Assembly: GCA_030043175.1 (NCBI GenBank)
Contig: JASHYD010001481.1
Location: forward strand, 1 to 6,000
Direction: 5' to 3'
DNA length: 6,000 nt
Source of the DNA: Xanthobacteraceae bacterium
GTDB lineage: Bacteria > Pseudomonadota > Alphaproteobacteria > Rhizobiales > Xanthobacteraceae
Below are positions 1 to 5,959 of this stretch, piece by piece. The translations under genes were made by a program, and so were the position numbers. The notes beneath the pieces are model-generated. The model saw only the letters and a program-made list of their open reading frames with translations, had not been told where the DNA came from and searched no databases. Within the stretch, counting starts at the first letter, position 1; every line of letters begins with the position of its first letter.

Positions 1-337
1 GTGTCGTCTCGATATAGCGTCCGTCGAGCTGGATGCGGTCGGAAAATGCGATGGCATGGACGACGAAGTCGATCGCTCCCCATTTTGCGGCGGTCGTGGC
101 AAAGACCGCGTCAATCGAGGCGGGGTCGGTCACATCGCAATGGCCAACGACAATGCCGCCTGCCGCTGCGGCGAGCGGCTCGACCCGCTTCTTCAAGGCG
201 GCGCCCTGATATGTGAAGGCGAGTTCCGCCCCATGCGCCCGCGCCGATTGCGCGATGCCCCAGGCAATCGACCTGTTATTGGCAACGCCCAAGATAAGGC
301 CGCGCTTGCCCGCCATCAGCCCCGCGGTTTCCGGCAT
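1..337 (-). CDS. fabI: Enoyl-[acyl-carrier-protein] reductase (NADH) FabI, N-terminal part, cut by the window edge
   Basis: FabI reduces the trans-2 double bond of enoyl-ACP with NAD(P)H, the last step of each fatty-acid elongation cycle in the cytoplasm. Reading minus from ATG 335-337 gives 112 codons with no stop before the window edge. It starts MPETAGLMAGKRGLILG. Visible family marks are the FabI-type nucleotide loop GVANNRSIAWG (G17, S23, G27), FTYQG at 41-45, HCDVTD at 66-71 (D68-V69 is the usual adenine contact) and FVVHAIAFSDR at 91-101 before LDGRY. The divergent loop, in place of the GxxxGxG of ordinary SDRs, is what points to FabI. The catalytic Tyr-Lys region lies outside the window. 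The start at 337 is chosen because GAGGA sits 5 bases upstream; an in-frame ATG at 316 (MAGKRG) is an alternative that keeps the whole domain. A weak promoter candidate and an inverted repeat lie just upstream. The family call is firm; the exact start is less so. Confidence 0.95.
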   Translation of the reverse strand, partial: MPETAGLMAGKRGLILGVANNRSIAWGIAQSARAHGAELAFTYQGAALKKRVEPLAAAAGGIVVGHCDVTDPASIDAVFATTAAKWGAIDFVVHAIAFSDRIQLDGRYIETT

Positions 338-352
338 GAAAGTCCTCATCGT

Positions 353-366
353 GCCGGTTGACCGGC
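353..366. repeat. Inverted repeat GCCGGT-TG-ACCGGC upstream of fabI
   Basis: This is a perfect 6+6 inverted repeat around a 2-base centre. It lies 16-29 bases upstream of the fabI ATG and partly overlaps a GC-rich GGCCGGCCG run. The spacer is too short for a good RNA hairpin, so if functional it would be a protein-binding site in the fabI leader. Chance occurrence in GC-rich DNA is possible. No regulator is identified. Confidence 0.3.
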
Positions 367-375
367 CGGCCGCCT

Positions 376-404
376 CCTATGGCACAGCGTTTGGGGGGCC
401 ACAA
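376..404 (-). promoter_or_regulatory. Possible fabI promoter (TTGTGG-17-CATAGG)
   Basis: On the minus strand TTGTGG (399-404) and CATAGG (376-381) are separated by 17 bases and lie 39 bases upstream of the fabI start. The match to the sigma-70-like consensus is weak, at about three to four of six bases in each box. It is offered only because it is the best-spaced pair seen in the gap between fabI and the divergent kinase gene. Confidence 0.18.
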
Positions 405-596
405 GGCGGCCTTCGCCGACTAAAAAGGCGGTGAGGGGTCCGCTCCCCCTGCCTTCGCCCCGAGAGGTCTCCAGGTCCCCACCGGCCATCGTCAATCGAA
501 CCAAATGTGGCCACCACAGCACCAATATCCGTGAGCTGGCCGCTGATTGCTTCCTGGCGAGCACCTTTGTGCATGTTGCGACAAGTGAGCTCATAC

Positions 597-1931
597 ATGG
601 CTAAACTGAGGCGTATATGGGACGGTCTGAGCCTTTTCGAGCAATTCGCCCTCGCCGCCTGCATTGCGCTCGGCGCGGGAATGTTGGTGCTTGGCAGTTT
701 CGTCTCCGCAGAGATTGGAGACCGTCTGATTCGCAATGCGGCCGCTGCAGCTGTGTCCTATGTTAATGGCCTCGACCGGTCCTACGTGCAGGAACTCACA
801 AGCAAATCGGCACTGAGCGAGGAGTCGCTGCGGGCGCTGGATAAAGCGTTTGACGGAATCGAACCGGTTCGGCAGATCGCATCCGTCACCATCTGCCTGC
901 CTGACGGGCGGGTCGTTTACAGCACGACTCGGGATTTCATTGGCAAGACTCTCGCGATCAGGCCGGAGCTCCTGAAGGCCTTAAAGGGCGAGGTCGCTGC
1001 CGAATTCCGCAACCCGAGCAACCAAGACAATGCGGTCGAGCGTAGCCTCAATGTGCCGCTGCTTGATATTTACCTCCCGCTCCGCGACCAGGGTGGCGAT
1101 AACGTTATTGCGGTGGCGGAGCTGTTTGCCTACGCGTCCGGCCTGAAGGCCGAACTTCATGTCGTCCGCTTGCAGAGTTGGGTTGCGGTCGGTGTGGTGG
1201 CGCTGCTGCAGATTATCTTGCTCCACACCATCGTGTGGCGAGGCAACAAAACGATTGAAGCGCAGCGCACCGCCCTCGCGGATGCCGGGCGCGTATCGGC
1301 GGAAATGAGCGAACACTTTTTGCACCGCCTAGGCGCCGACCTTCATGACGGCCCGGCACAGCTCATCGGCTTGGCGCTCTTGAGGCTCGACGCCCTGCAT
1401 CCACTCCGCGCGGCGAAGGATTCAAATTTCGAGGAACTCGAGAAGATCCGCACCGTTCTCCAGGACTGCTTGCGAGAGGTGCGGCATCTGTCCGCGGGAC
1501 TGGCTCCGCCCGACCTCGGCAGCTTGCCGCTTCGCAAGGTGCTGGAACTCGCCGTTCGCCAGCATGAACAGCGGACTGGTAGCACCGTCAGCTCCGGCAT
1601 CGGCATGTTGCCGGCGAACACGTCGTCGCTCCACCAGGTCTGCATTTACCGGTTTGTGCAGGAAGGCCTAAACAATGCCTATCGTCATGCCGCCGGCGTT
1701 GGTCAGGCCGTCCGTGCCGCCTGCGACGGCCGCGAGCTTACCGTGGAAGTCGCGGACAAGGGACCGGGGATTTCTCCAAATAGTTTCGGCGGCGGCGGAC
1801 TCGGATTGGCAGGCTTGCGCGCGCGCGTTGAGTCGTTAGGCGGAAAATTCTGTGTGGAAACACAATTGGGTTGCGGCACGACCCTACGGGCCTCGTTTCA
1901 GCTCGCTGAGGCTGGAGCGAAAGATGTGTGA
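597..1931 (+). CDS. Two-component sensor histidine kinase, NarX/DegS (HisKA_3) class, membrane-bound
   Basis: This inner-membrane kinase senses an unknown extracytoplasmic signal and phosphorylates a LuxR-type response regulator, most simply the one encoded at 2422. From ATG 597 it is 444 residues: TM1 about 16-37; an extracytoplasmic sensor about 38-193 with a PAS/Cache-like stretch (VTICLPDGRVVYST, 97-110); TM2 about 194-214; the HisKA_3 box DLHDGPAQ with phospho-acceptor H250; then an HATPase_c domain. The ATPase shows the N box EGLNNAYRHA (356-365, N360), the G1 box DKGPGI (387-392) and a glycine-rich G2 GGGGLGLAGLRAR (398-410). All catalytic motifs are intact. The frame stays open back to a GTG at 507, but ATG 597 puts a normal short cytoplasmic N-terminus before TM1, and neither start has a strong ribosome site. 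The gene is divergent from fabI and is followed by an unusually long gap before its likely partner. The ligand cannot be read from the sequence. Confidence 0.9.
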   Translation: MAKLRRIWDGLSLFEQFALAACIALGAGMLVLGSFVSAEIGDRLIRNAAAAAVSYVNGLDRSYVQELTSKSALSEESLRALDKAFDGIEPVRQIASVTICLPDGRVVYSTTRDFIGKTLAIRPELLKALKGEVAAEFRNPSNQDNAVERSLNVPLLDIYLPLRDQGGDNVIAVAELFAYASGLKAELHVVRLQSWVAVGVVALLQIILLHTIVWRGNKTIEAQRTALADAGRVSAEMSEHFLHRLGADLHDGPAQLIGLALLRLDALHPLRAAKDSNFEELEKIRTVLQDCLREVRHLSAGLAPPDLGSLPLRKVLELAVRQHEQRTGSTVSSGIGMLPANTSSLHQVCIYRFVQEGLNNAYRHAAGVGQAVRAACDGRELTVEVADKGPGISPNSFGGGGLGLAGLRARVESLGGKFCVETQLGCGTTLRASFQLAEAGAKDV

Positions 1932-2125
1932 TCCGATCCGCCTCCACCGACCTGCGATCATGTTGTTGGTTCGCGCCGTGGGCAAACTCGCACATTTAAC
2001 GGTCGAATAGTTGATACTGTTTGCAGGGTAGCAACGGCGGGCGCGAGAGAGCGAATTCTGCCGCCCCGAGATTAAACGGTTGGAATTGTTTGTCGATAAC
2101 ATGGTTTTGCCCAACAGATGACACA

Positions 2126-2156
2126 TAAATGGTGGCGTAATTTTCTCGTAAATGGT
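2126..2156 (+). repeat. Direct repeat TAAATGGT x2
   Basis: Two exact 8-base copies occur at 2126-2133 and 2149-2156, 23 bases apart start to start (about two helical turns). They sit in the AT-richer part of the gap, upstream of the small ORF and regulator. This spacing would suit a regulator binding one face of the DNA, possibly the response regulator itself. No known consensus is matched and chance is not excluded. Confidence 0.35.
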
Positions 2157-2251
2157 TCCAGGATCGACCCTGGTTGCCGCCTATACAGTAACCGGGTGAG
2201 TTTGAGCGTGATGATCGAGTCGTCGCGCGTCTGAACCAGCGCCACGCCCGT

Positions 2252-2260
2252 TAAGGAGGT
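2252..2260 (+). promoter_or_regulatory. Full-length Shine-Dalgarno TAAGGAGGT
   Basis: Nine contiguous bases are complementary to the canonical 3' end of 16S rRNA, with AGGAGG ending 4 bases before ATG 2264. It is the strongest ribosome site in the window, far stronger than those of the kinase, the regulator or gspK. It is the main reason for calling the short ORF that follows. Confidence 0.7.
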
Positions 2261-2263
2261 TCA

Positions 2264-2425
2264 ATGCGGCGTCGGGAGCGGTTCAATTTATTGCCCGCGG
2301 CCATCAAGATTGATGGCCCTGTTCGAACCGCAATTTCGGACGGGCGGATGGCGCCTACTTTCACGGCTTGTCAGCGCTCACCCTTTCTTTCGGGGCCGAT
2401 ACCTGTTGAGGCAATGAAAGTATGA
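2264..2425 (+). CDS. Small 53-residue protein or leader peptide coupled to the response regulator
   Basis: I do not recognise this product. The ORF starts MRRRERFNLLPAAIKIDGP and ends PIPVEAMKV, with its TGA overlapping the regulator's ATG as ATGA. Two features support translation: the nine-base Shine-Dalgarno and the coupling to the next gene. The arginine-rich start has an RxxxR spacing (R2, R6) and a following LPAAIKI that recalls the beginning of a PilZ domain, but the rest of such a domain, including the (D/N)xSxxG motif, is absent. It could therefore be a truncated remnant, a short basic protein, or a leader whose translation controls the regulator. Third codon positions are G or C in 30 of 53 codons, lower than I would expect for a typical gene in GC-rich DNA, which weakens the case for a conserved protein. 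No signal peptide or membrane segment is visible. Nested inverted repeats lie inside it. Confidence 0.5.
   Translation: MRRRERFNLLPAAIKIDGPVRTAISDGRMAPTFTACQRSPFLSGPIPVEAMKV
2278..2331 (+). repeat. Nested inverted repeats inside the small ORF
   Basis: An outer pair GCGGTTC (2278-2284) and GAACCGC (2325-2331) encloses an inner pair GGCCATCA (2299-2306) and TGATGGCC (2311-2318), which flanks a 4-base loop AGAT. Both pairs are perfect. In RNA this would form a strong 8-bp hairpin inside a larger 7-bp closing stem, 12-65 bases past the small ORF's start codon. No T-tract follows, so it is not a standard terminator. It could modulate translation of the small ORF and coupling to the regulator, or act as a DNA operator. 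That function is inferred. Confidence 0.5.
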
Positions 2426-3141
2426 CGAATCCGATCCGAACCGCTATCGTCGATGATCATCCATTGTTTCGCGAAGGCGTCGCGAAATTGCTGGCAAGAA
2501 CGCCGGGCATCGAGATGGTGGCCGACGGCAGCACGGGCATCGATGCGGTCAATATCGCACGTGAGCTTTTGCCCGAAGTACTTCTGCTCGATCTCAAGCT
2601 GCCCGATGATGGCGCGACGGCCGCATCGACGATTGTGCGCGAGCACCCGGGCGTCCGCATCGTGATATTGACTGCCTCCGATTGCCACGGCGATGTGGCC
2701 GCGATGCTGCAACTCGGCGTACACGGCTATCTGCTAAAGGGCTGCACCGGACAGGAGATCATTCGTGCCGTGCAGCGTGTCCACGCGGGTGAGTGCTACG
2801 TGACGCCATCGCTGGCCGCGCGCGTGCTGACGAAAATGAGCCCGCCGGCCCCGGAAGATAGCGGCGGCGCCGAGGTGCTATCCGACCGCGAGGAGATCAT
2901 TCTTGCCCAGGTCAGCAAGGGTCTGACTAACAAGGAGATCGCAAGGGCGCTCAATCTGCGGGAAAAAACCGTCAAGCACTACATGACCCACATCATGCAA
3001 AAACTCGGCGTGCGTAATCGCCTCGAGGCTGCATTAATGGGGCAGAAGCGCCAGCGCGCACCGACGCCGTTTCCGCTTGTGGATGCAACCCCATCTCTGG
3101 CGCCCGACCGCTCGATCTATTCGATGAAAAGCACGCAGTGA
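2422..3141 (+). CDS. Response regulator, NarL/FixJ family (receiver + LuxR-type HTH)
   Basis: This is a cytoplasmic transcription regulator activated by Asp phosphorylation, probably by the HisKA_3 kinase at 597-1931, whose class normally pairs with this regulator class. The receiver spans about 6-122: acidic pair D11-D12, phospho-acceptor D57 in LLLDLKLP, T84 in VILTAS and K106 in GYLLKG. A linker at about 123-150 leads to the LuxR HTH at about 152-209: LSDREEIILAQVSKGLTNKEI, then the recognition region LREKTVKHYMTHIMQKLGV (179-197). All key residues are present, so it should be functional. A tail of about 30 residues (from 210, proline-rich, ending MKSTQ) extends past the usual end of the family. 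ATG 2422 is supported by GAGG 10 bases upstream and by the ATGA overlap with the small ORF before it. It converges with copD. Targets cannot be read from the sequence. Confidence 0.93.
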   Translation: MTNPIRTAIVDDHPLFREGVAKLLARTPGIEMVADGSTGIDAVNIARELLPEVLLLDLKLPDDGATAASTIVREHPGVRIVILTASDCHGDVAAMLQLGVHGYLLKGCTGQEIIRAVQRVHAGECYVTPSLAARVLTKMSPPAPEDSGGAEVLSDREEIILAQVSKGLTNKEIARALNLREKTVKHYMTHIMQKLGVRNRLEAALMGQKRQRAPTPFPLVDATPSLAPDRSIYSMKSTQ

Positions 3142-3221
3142 GCGACTGCGAACCCGTGATTGCCCCCCCTGCGCTCGTCGCTGCCACGAACCGGCAACTA
3201 TAGCGGTCCTTCGATCGCTCC

Positions 3222-4156
3222 TCACTCGTGCGGCGCAATGCGGCCGAGCATGGCGACAATGACCAATATGAGGAGGCCCAATCCGGCCTCGGCGAGGCTG
3301 TTCAGCTGGAGTTGCCGCATCGCGCGCCGGTCGTGGCGCTCGTCCGCCAGCCGCGGGGTCAGCCGCCTGCGGTTTACCGCAGCGATGGCAATCATCGCGG
3401 CGAAAAGGCCGATTTTCGCCAACAGCAGGCGATTGTAGGGCGTGCCGAGCGAGAACGCCGCCATCCCCAATATCTCGTAAGTGTTGACGGCGCCGCTCGC
3501 CAGAATGGCGGCTACGCTGACCATGCCCAGGAGAACCGCCGCGTCGCCTGATAGGCGATTGCGGCCGACGCAGGGTCGGCGGCCTGGCGCGCTCGATCGA
3601 GCAGAACGGCCAACGGCCAGAGCGCGCCGAGCCACGCGCCAGCTGCGACCAGATGGATTGCGTCGCTGGCGAGGTGAATCGTACCGTCTAATCCCTCCGT
3701 CGGGGCGGCATGTCCGGCCCAGGCGAGGCTTGCGGCGAGACCGGCGGCGATGAGCGCACCGATGATGTCGCTCGCGAACGCAAAACCGGGGGGCTTCGGC
3801 AGCAGCAGCAGCACAGTGAGCAGCGACGCCATCTCCAGGCGGAGTATCCACGCATCGCCGAACGCAGTCTGGGTCAACACGGTCCACGCGACGCCGTCCG
3901 ACACGGCATCGGCAGCCGACGAGCCGGCGACTTCCGCGGCAACGAAGACGAGCCAGGCCGACCCCGAAAGCATCGCCACCGCGAGCGCGCCCCACACAAT
4001 CCGCGTGAGACGAGCCGTGACCTCATCTTCGAGAGACCCGCTGGCTTTCGTCCGGAATGGAGGCGTCGCCACGAAGCAGCGGAACGTGATGGTTCCAGCC
4101 AGCAACAGTGTCGAGGTCAGATGAAAGGCGCGCACAATGACCAGCGGCTCGTTCAT
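3222..4156 (-). pseudogene. copD: CopD-family copper membrane protein, disrupted by a -1 frameshift
   Basis: CopD proteins are multi-pass inner-membrane proteins implicated in copper uptake or homeostasis, often alongside periplasmic CopC. From ATG 4154-4156 (AGGTTAGG upstream) the first frame runs 214 codons to a stop at 3512. Its first 209 residues look like CopD: H12 in VRAFHL, LAWAGHA (144-150) and DAIHLVAAGAWLGALW (165-180). The end of the family (LGMVSVAAILASGAVNTYE, then LGTPYNRLLLAKIGLF and a final membrane helix to IAPHE) is in another frame that closes at 3222. The two join at ATRRF-S/L-GMVS around 3527-3532. Restoring one C in the CC pair (TCCTGG to TCCCTGG) gives an uninterrupted protein of about 311 residues, a normal family length, with about eight membrane segments. 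No slippery heptamer is seen, so a mutation or a sequencing error is likelier than programmed frameshifting. It lies 16 bases after gspK on the same strand; no copC is in view. Confidence 0.85.
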
Positions 4157-4172
4157 TGCCTAACCTATAAGA

Positions 4173-5207
4173 TCAGCGCTGCCGTAAAGGCGGCTGCAGG
4201 ATCGATCCCGACGAGGCATCGAGCCGGTCGCGCCACGACAATACGCGATAGGGCTTGTCGGCGAGCCCGGTGAGAATCACCACTTCCGCCCTTTCCTGCC
4301 GCCCACTGTCGTAATCGATGCGAACCTGCACCCGATAGGAGTCGCCGCCCTCGATAGTGACGACCTCCTGGAGCGGGAGAGCAGAGATCATTCGCGCGAC
4401 GGATTGGGGGTCCGCCCCCGTTCTTCGCGCCTCCGCAAGGGCGCTCAGCAAAGCGGGCGTCAGTCCGGGAATGGCGGCCAGCACTTCCGGCGCCGCATCG
4501 AGAACGTCGATTTGGGGTTTGCCGCTATAGATCGTGAGAAAGGGCTTGGCGCGCTCGATGAGGTCCGGCGGCAAGTCGAGCACCAGCGACAACTCGTCGA
4601 TATGGGCGAAAGGCGCCCCACGCGGCGAATAGGTGCGTCCCGCTGCTCGATAGAGGGCTTCTTCGTTATCCGGCTCGGCCGCAAGGGAGGCCGTTTCTTT
4701 CGGCTTGTGGGTCCAGCCCGCGATCCGTTGCGCATATTGTTCGGCCTGCTGGGGTGGTGTGCCAAGTGCCGCGAAGAAATTCGCCAGCAGTTGAGACGAC
4801 GCGAAATTCAGATCGATTCGGGCTGCCTCAGATATGAAACTCACCGTAACGTCGGCATGCGCCAATCGAAACCCGAAGTCTCCACGGGTCGGAGGGGGAG
4901 GACGGTTGCGGGTTTGCGGCTGAGACACATTTGCGTCTGCACGTGGCGGGGACCCACCCTGCTGCGGCCCGTCAGGCTTCGGCACCGAGGTTTGATATGC
5001 GGTCAGCTCGAGGCTCGCGAAAATCAGGGCCTCGGACTGGATCGTATCGTCGTTGGTCGAAAGAGACAGGGCCGTGTTAGCGAGGTAGATCGAAAATATC
5101 ACGGCCAGCGTTGCCAATGCGGCAATGATCCACAGAGCCGCAACCAGAATGAATCCGTCAGCAGCCGGTTGGCGGGGACAGGGAGGATTGCAGTGGTTAT
5201 CGCGCAT
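4173..5207 (-). CDS. gspK: Type II secretion minor pseudopilin GspK
   Basis: GspK is the large minor pseudopilin that, with GspI and GspJ, caps the pseudopilus of the type II secretion system in the inner membrane and periplasm. From ATG 5205-5207 it has 344 residues. A prepilin leader ends at G18, followed by F19-ILVAALWIIAALATLAV, a hydrophobic helix. The Glu normally at mature position 5 is absent (Ala23), as is characteristic of GspK. Further family marks are SEAARIDLNFAS (126-137), HIDELSLVLDLPPDLIERAKPFLTIYSG (202-229) and a helix-hairpin-helix-like stretch LDAAPEVLAAIPGLTPALLSAL (236-257). A Pro/Gly/Gln-rich insert at about 77-110 follows the N-terminal helix. The frame is open to 5324, but ATG 5207 is preferred because it lies 2 bases after the gspJ stop and gives the correct short leader. 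There is no clear Shine-Dalgarno, so translation is probably coupled to gspJ. Confidence 0.92.
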   Translation of the reverse strand: MRDNHCNPPCPRQPAADGFILVAALWIIAALATLAVIFSIYLANTALSLSTNDDTIQSEALIFASLELTAYQTSVPKPDGPQQGGSPPRADANVSQPQTRNRPPPPTRGDFGFRLAHADVTVSFISEAARIDLNFASSQLLANFFAALGTPPQQAEQYAQRIAGWTHKPKETASLAAEPDNEEALYRAAGRTYSPRGAPFAHIDELSLVLDLPPDLIERAKPFLTIYSGKPQIDVLDAAPEVLAAIPGLTPALLSALAEARRTGADPQSVARMISALPLQEVVTIEGGDSYRVQVRIDYDSGRQERAEVVILTGLADKPYRVLSWRDRLDASSGSILQPPLRQR

Positions 5208-5209
5208 CG

Positions 5210-5959
5210 TTATCGCGTCAAGCCGCGTGCCGCATCGTTTGGAGCGTTGGAACCGCCGCCGGGGGATGTCGGATCGTTGCCAGGCGATTGCGAGCCGCAA
5301 GCCTGGCCTCCCCCATTCGCGCAATCCGCCGGCGCCTCGACGTGAACCATCGTGGCGCTTGACACGGCGAGCGTGCGTCCTGTCGTCTGGTCGCGAACCA
5401 GGAATCTGACAACTGACGGTAACTGGCCGGCATTCGGCCAGGCGTCCGACCAGGATCCGTCGCCGGACGAATAGGAAAACGAAACCCGGAAGGGCGCGCG
5501 GAGCAACACCACCGGATCGGTGAAATTCAATTGGTTGGCGGAGACGTCGCCAAGGCCGAACGGTGCAAACGGAACTCGCGAGCGCACCAGGGCGATCCCC
5601 TGGCGGTCCGTGGCTTCGGCAATCCTTACGACTTCGAGACCTGCTTGTGTGTTGGGGCCGACCGCTGATCGCACGAGCGTGACGGAAGATGCGCTGCCCT
5701 CGAAGAGCGGCAGCTTCGACTCACGGTTTGGCGTGATGAACTCGGCGGCCGCAAGGTCAGCAGCAAGGCGATTGAGTGCGACCGCAAACAGTTCGCTGCG
5801 TTGAACGCGCATGAACCCGCGGTTCCAGCTCGGCAGCCATTGGGCCGTAATGGAGCCAATGGCGGCGAGCGTCACCCCCATCAGGGTGGCGGCGATGAGT
5901 GCCTCGAGGAGAGTAAATCCTGCAACATCAGATTGCCTGCGTCGCTCACGGTGTTTCAT
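5210..5959 (-). CDS. gspJ: Type II secretion minor pseudopilin GspJ
   Basis: GspJ forms the tip complex of the type II secretion pseudopilus with GspI and GspK. The protein is 249 residues. A basic leader (MKHRERRRQSDVAG) is followed by the prepilin peptidase site G14|F15-TLLEALIA, with the conserved Glu at mature position 5 (E19) and a helix through about residue 36. The middle (for example WNRGFMRVQRSELFAVALNRLAADLAAAEF) fits the GspJ pattern. The last 40 or so residues form a Gly/Ser/Pro/Asn-rich tail with two cysteines, C213 and C221, near its start. Position decides between GspJ and other pseudopilins: its ATG overlaps the stop of the upstream gene as ATGA, and gspK follows 2 bases after its TAA, the classical I-J-K order. 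The pseudopilin call is very firm; J specifically is firm from gene order and length. Confidence 0.88.
   Translation of the reverse strand: MKHRERRRQSDVAGFTLLEALIAATLMGVTLAAIGSITAQWLPSWNRGFMRVQRSELFAVALNRLAADLAAAEFITPNRESKLPLFEGSASSVTLVRSAVGPNTQAGLEVVRIAEATDRQGIALVRSRVPFAPFGLGDVSANQLNFTDPVVLLRAPFRVSFSYSSGDGSWSDAWPNAGQLPSVVRFLVRDQTTGRTLAVSSATMVHVEAPADCANGGGQACGSQSPGNDPTSPGGGSNAPNDAARGLTR

Larger units (their letters stand above)
1932..2263. other. Non-coding gap between kinase and regulator, AT-richer, with short repeats
   Basis: I see no convincing gene in these 332 bases. The stretch about 1990-2160 is clearly more AT-rich than the flanking genes. It holds TAAATGGT twice (2126-2133 and 2149-2156, 23 bases apart), a looser pair ATTTAACGGTCGAA (1994-2007) and ATTAAACGGTTGGAA (2071-2085), and a short inverted repeat CCAGG-6-CCTGG (2158-2173). 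A TATACA at 2182-2187 could serve as a -10 box but has no good -35 partner at 17 bases. The simplest reading is a promoter and operator region for the small ORF and response regulator. That role is inferred from position and composition only. Confidence 0.5.

Noticed and set aside
56..434. Plus-strand open frames over the fabI region
   Set aside because: The minus strand encodes an unmistakable FabI N-terminus here, so the plus frames are shadows.
507..596. GTG 507 as the kinase start, adding 30 residues
   Set aside because: There is no Shine-Dalgarno before it, and the extra residues (MATTAPISVSWPL...) do not resemble a kinase N-terminus; ATG 597 gives a normal lead-in to TM1.
1884..2126. 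Minus-strand 80-codon frame across the kinase end and the gap
   Set aside because: It overlaps the kinase C-terminus, has no convincing ribosome site and gives an unrecognisable product.
2158..2173. CCAGG-6-CCTGG as a terminator or promoter operator
   Set aside because: A 5-bp stem with no T-tract is too weak to annotate separately; it is mentioned under the intergenic region.
3134..3150. Hairpin CGCAGT-GAGCG-ACTGCG over the regulator stop codon as a terminator
   Set aside because: The stem is only 6 bp, it overlaps the stop codon, and no T-tract follows on either strand, so an intrinsic terminator is not supported.
3512..3540. Programmed -1 frameshifting in copD
   Set aside because: No X-XXY-YYZ slippery heptamer or clear downstream stimulator is visible at the joint; a single-base deletion or a base-calling error explains it more simply.
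3710..4273. Plus-strand open frame of 187 codons opposite copD
   Set aside because: It lies opposite the clear CopD N-terminal half, and its arginine-rich, low-complexity product looks like a shadow frame.
4404..5345. Long plus-strand open frame of 313 codons opposite gspK
   Set aside because: It is antisense to a well-supported GspK, its product is Arg/Gly-rich with no domain, and long antisense frames are expected opposite GC-rich genes.
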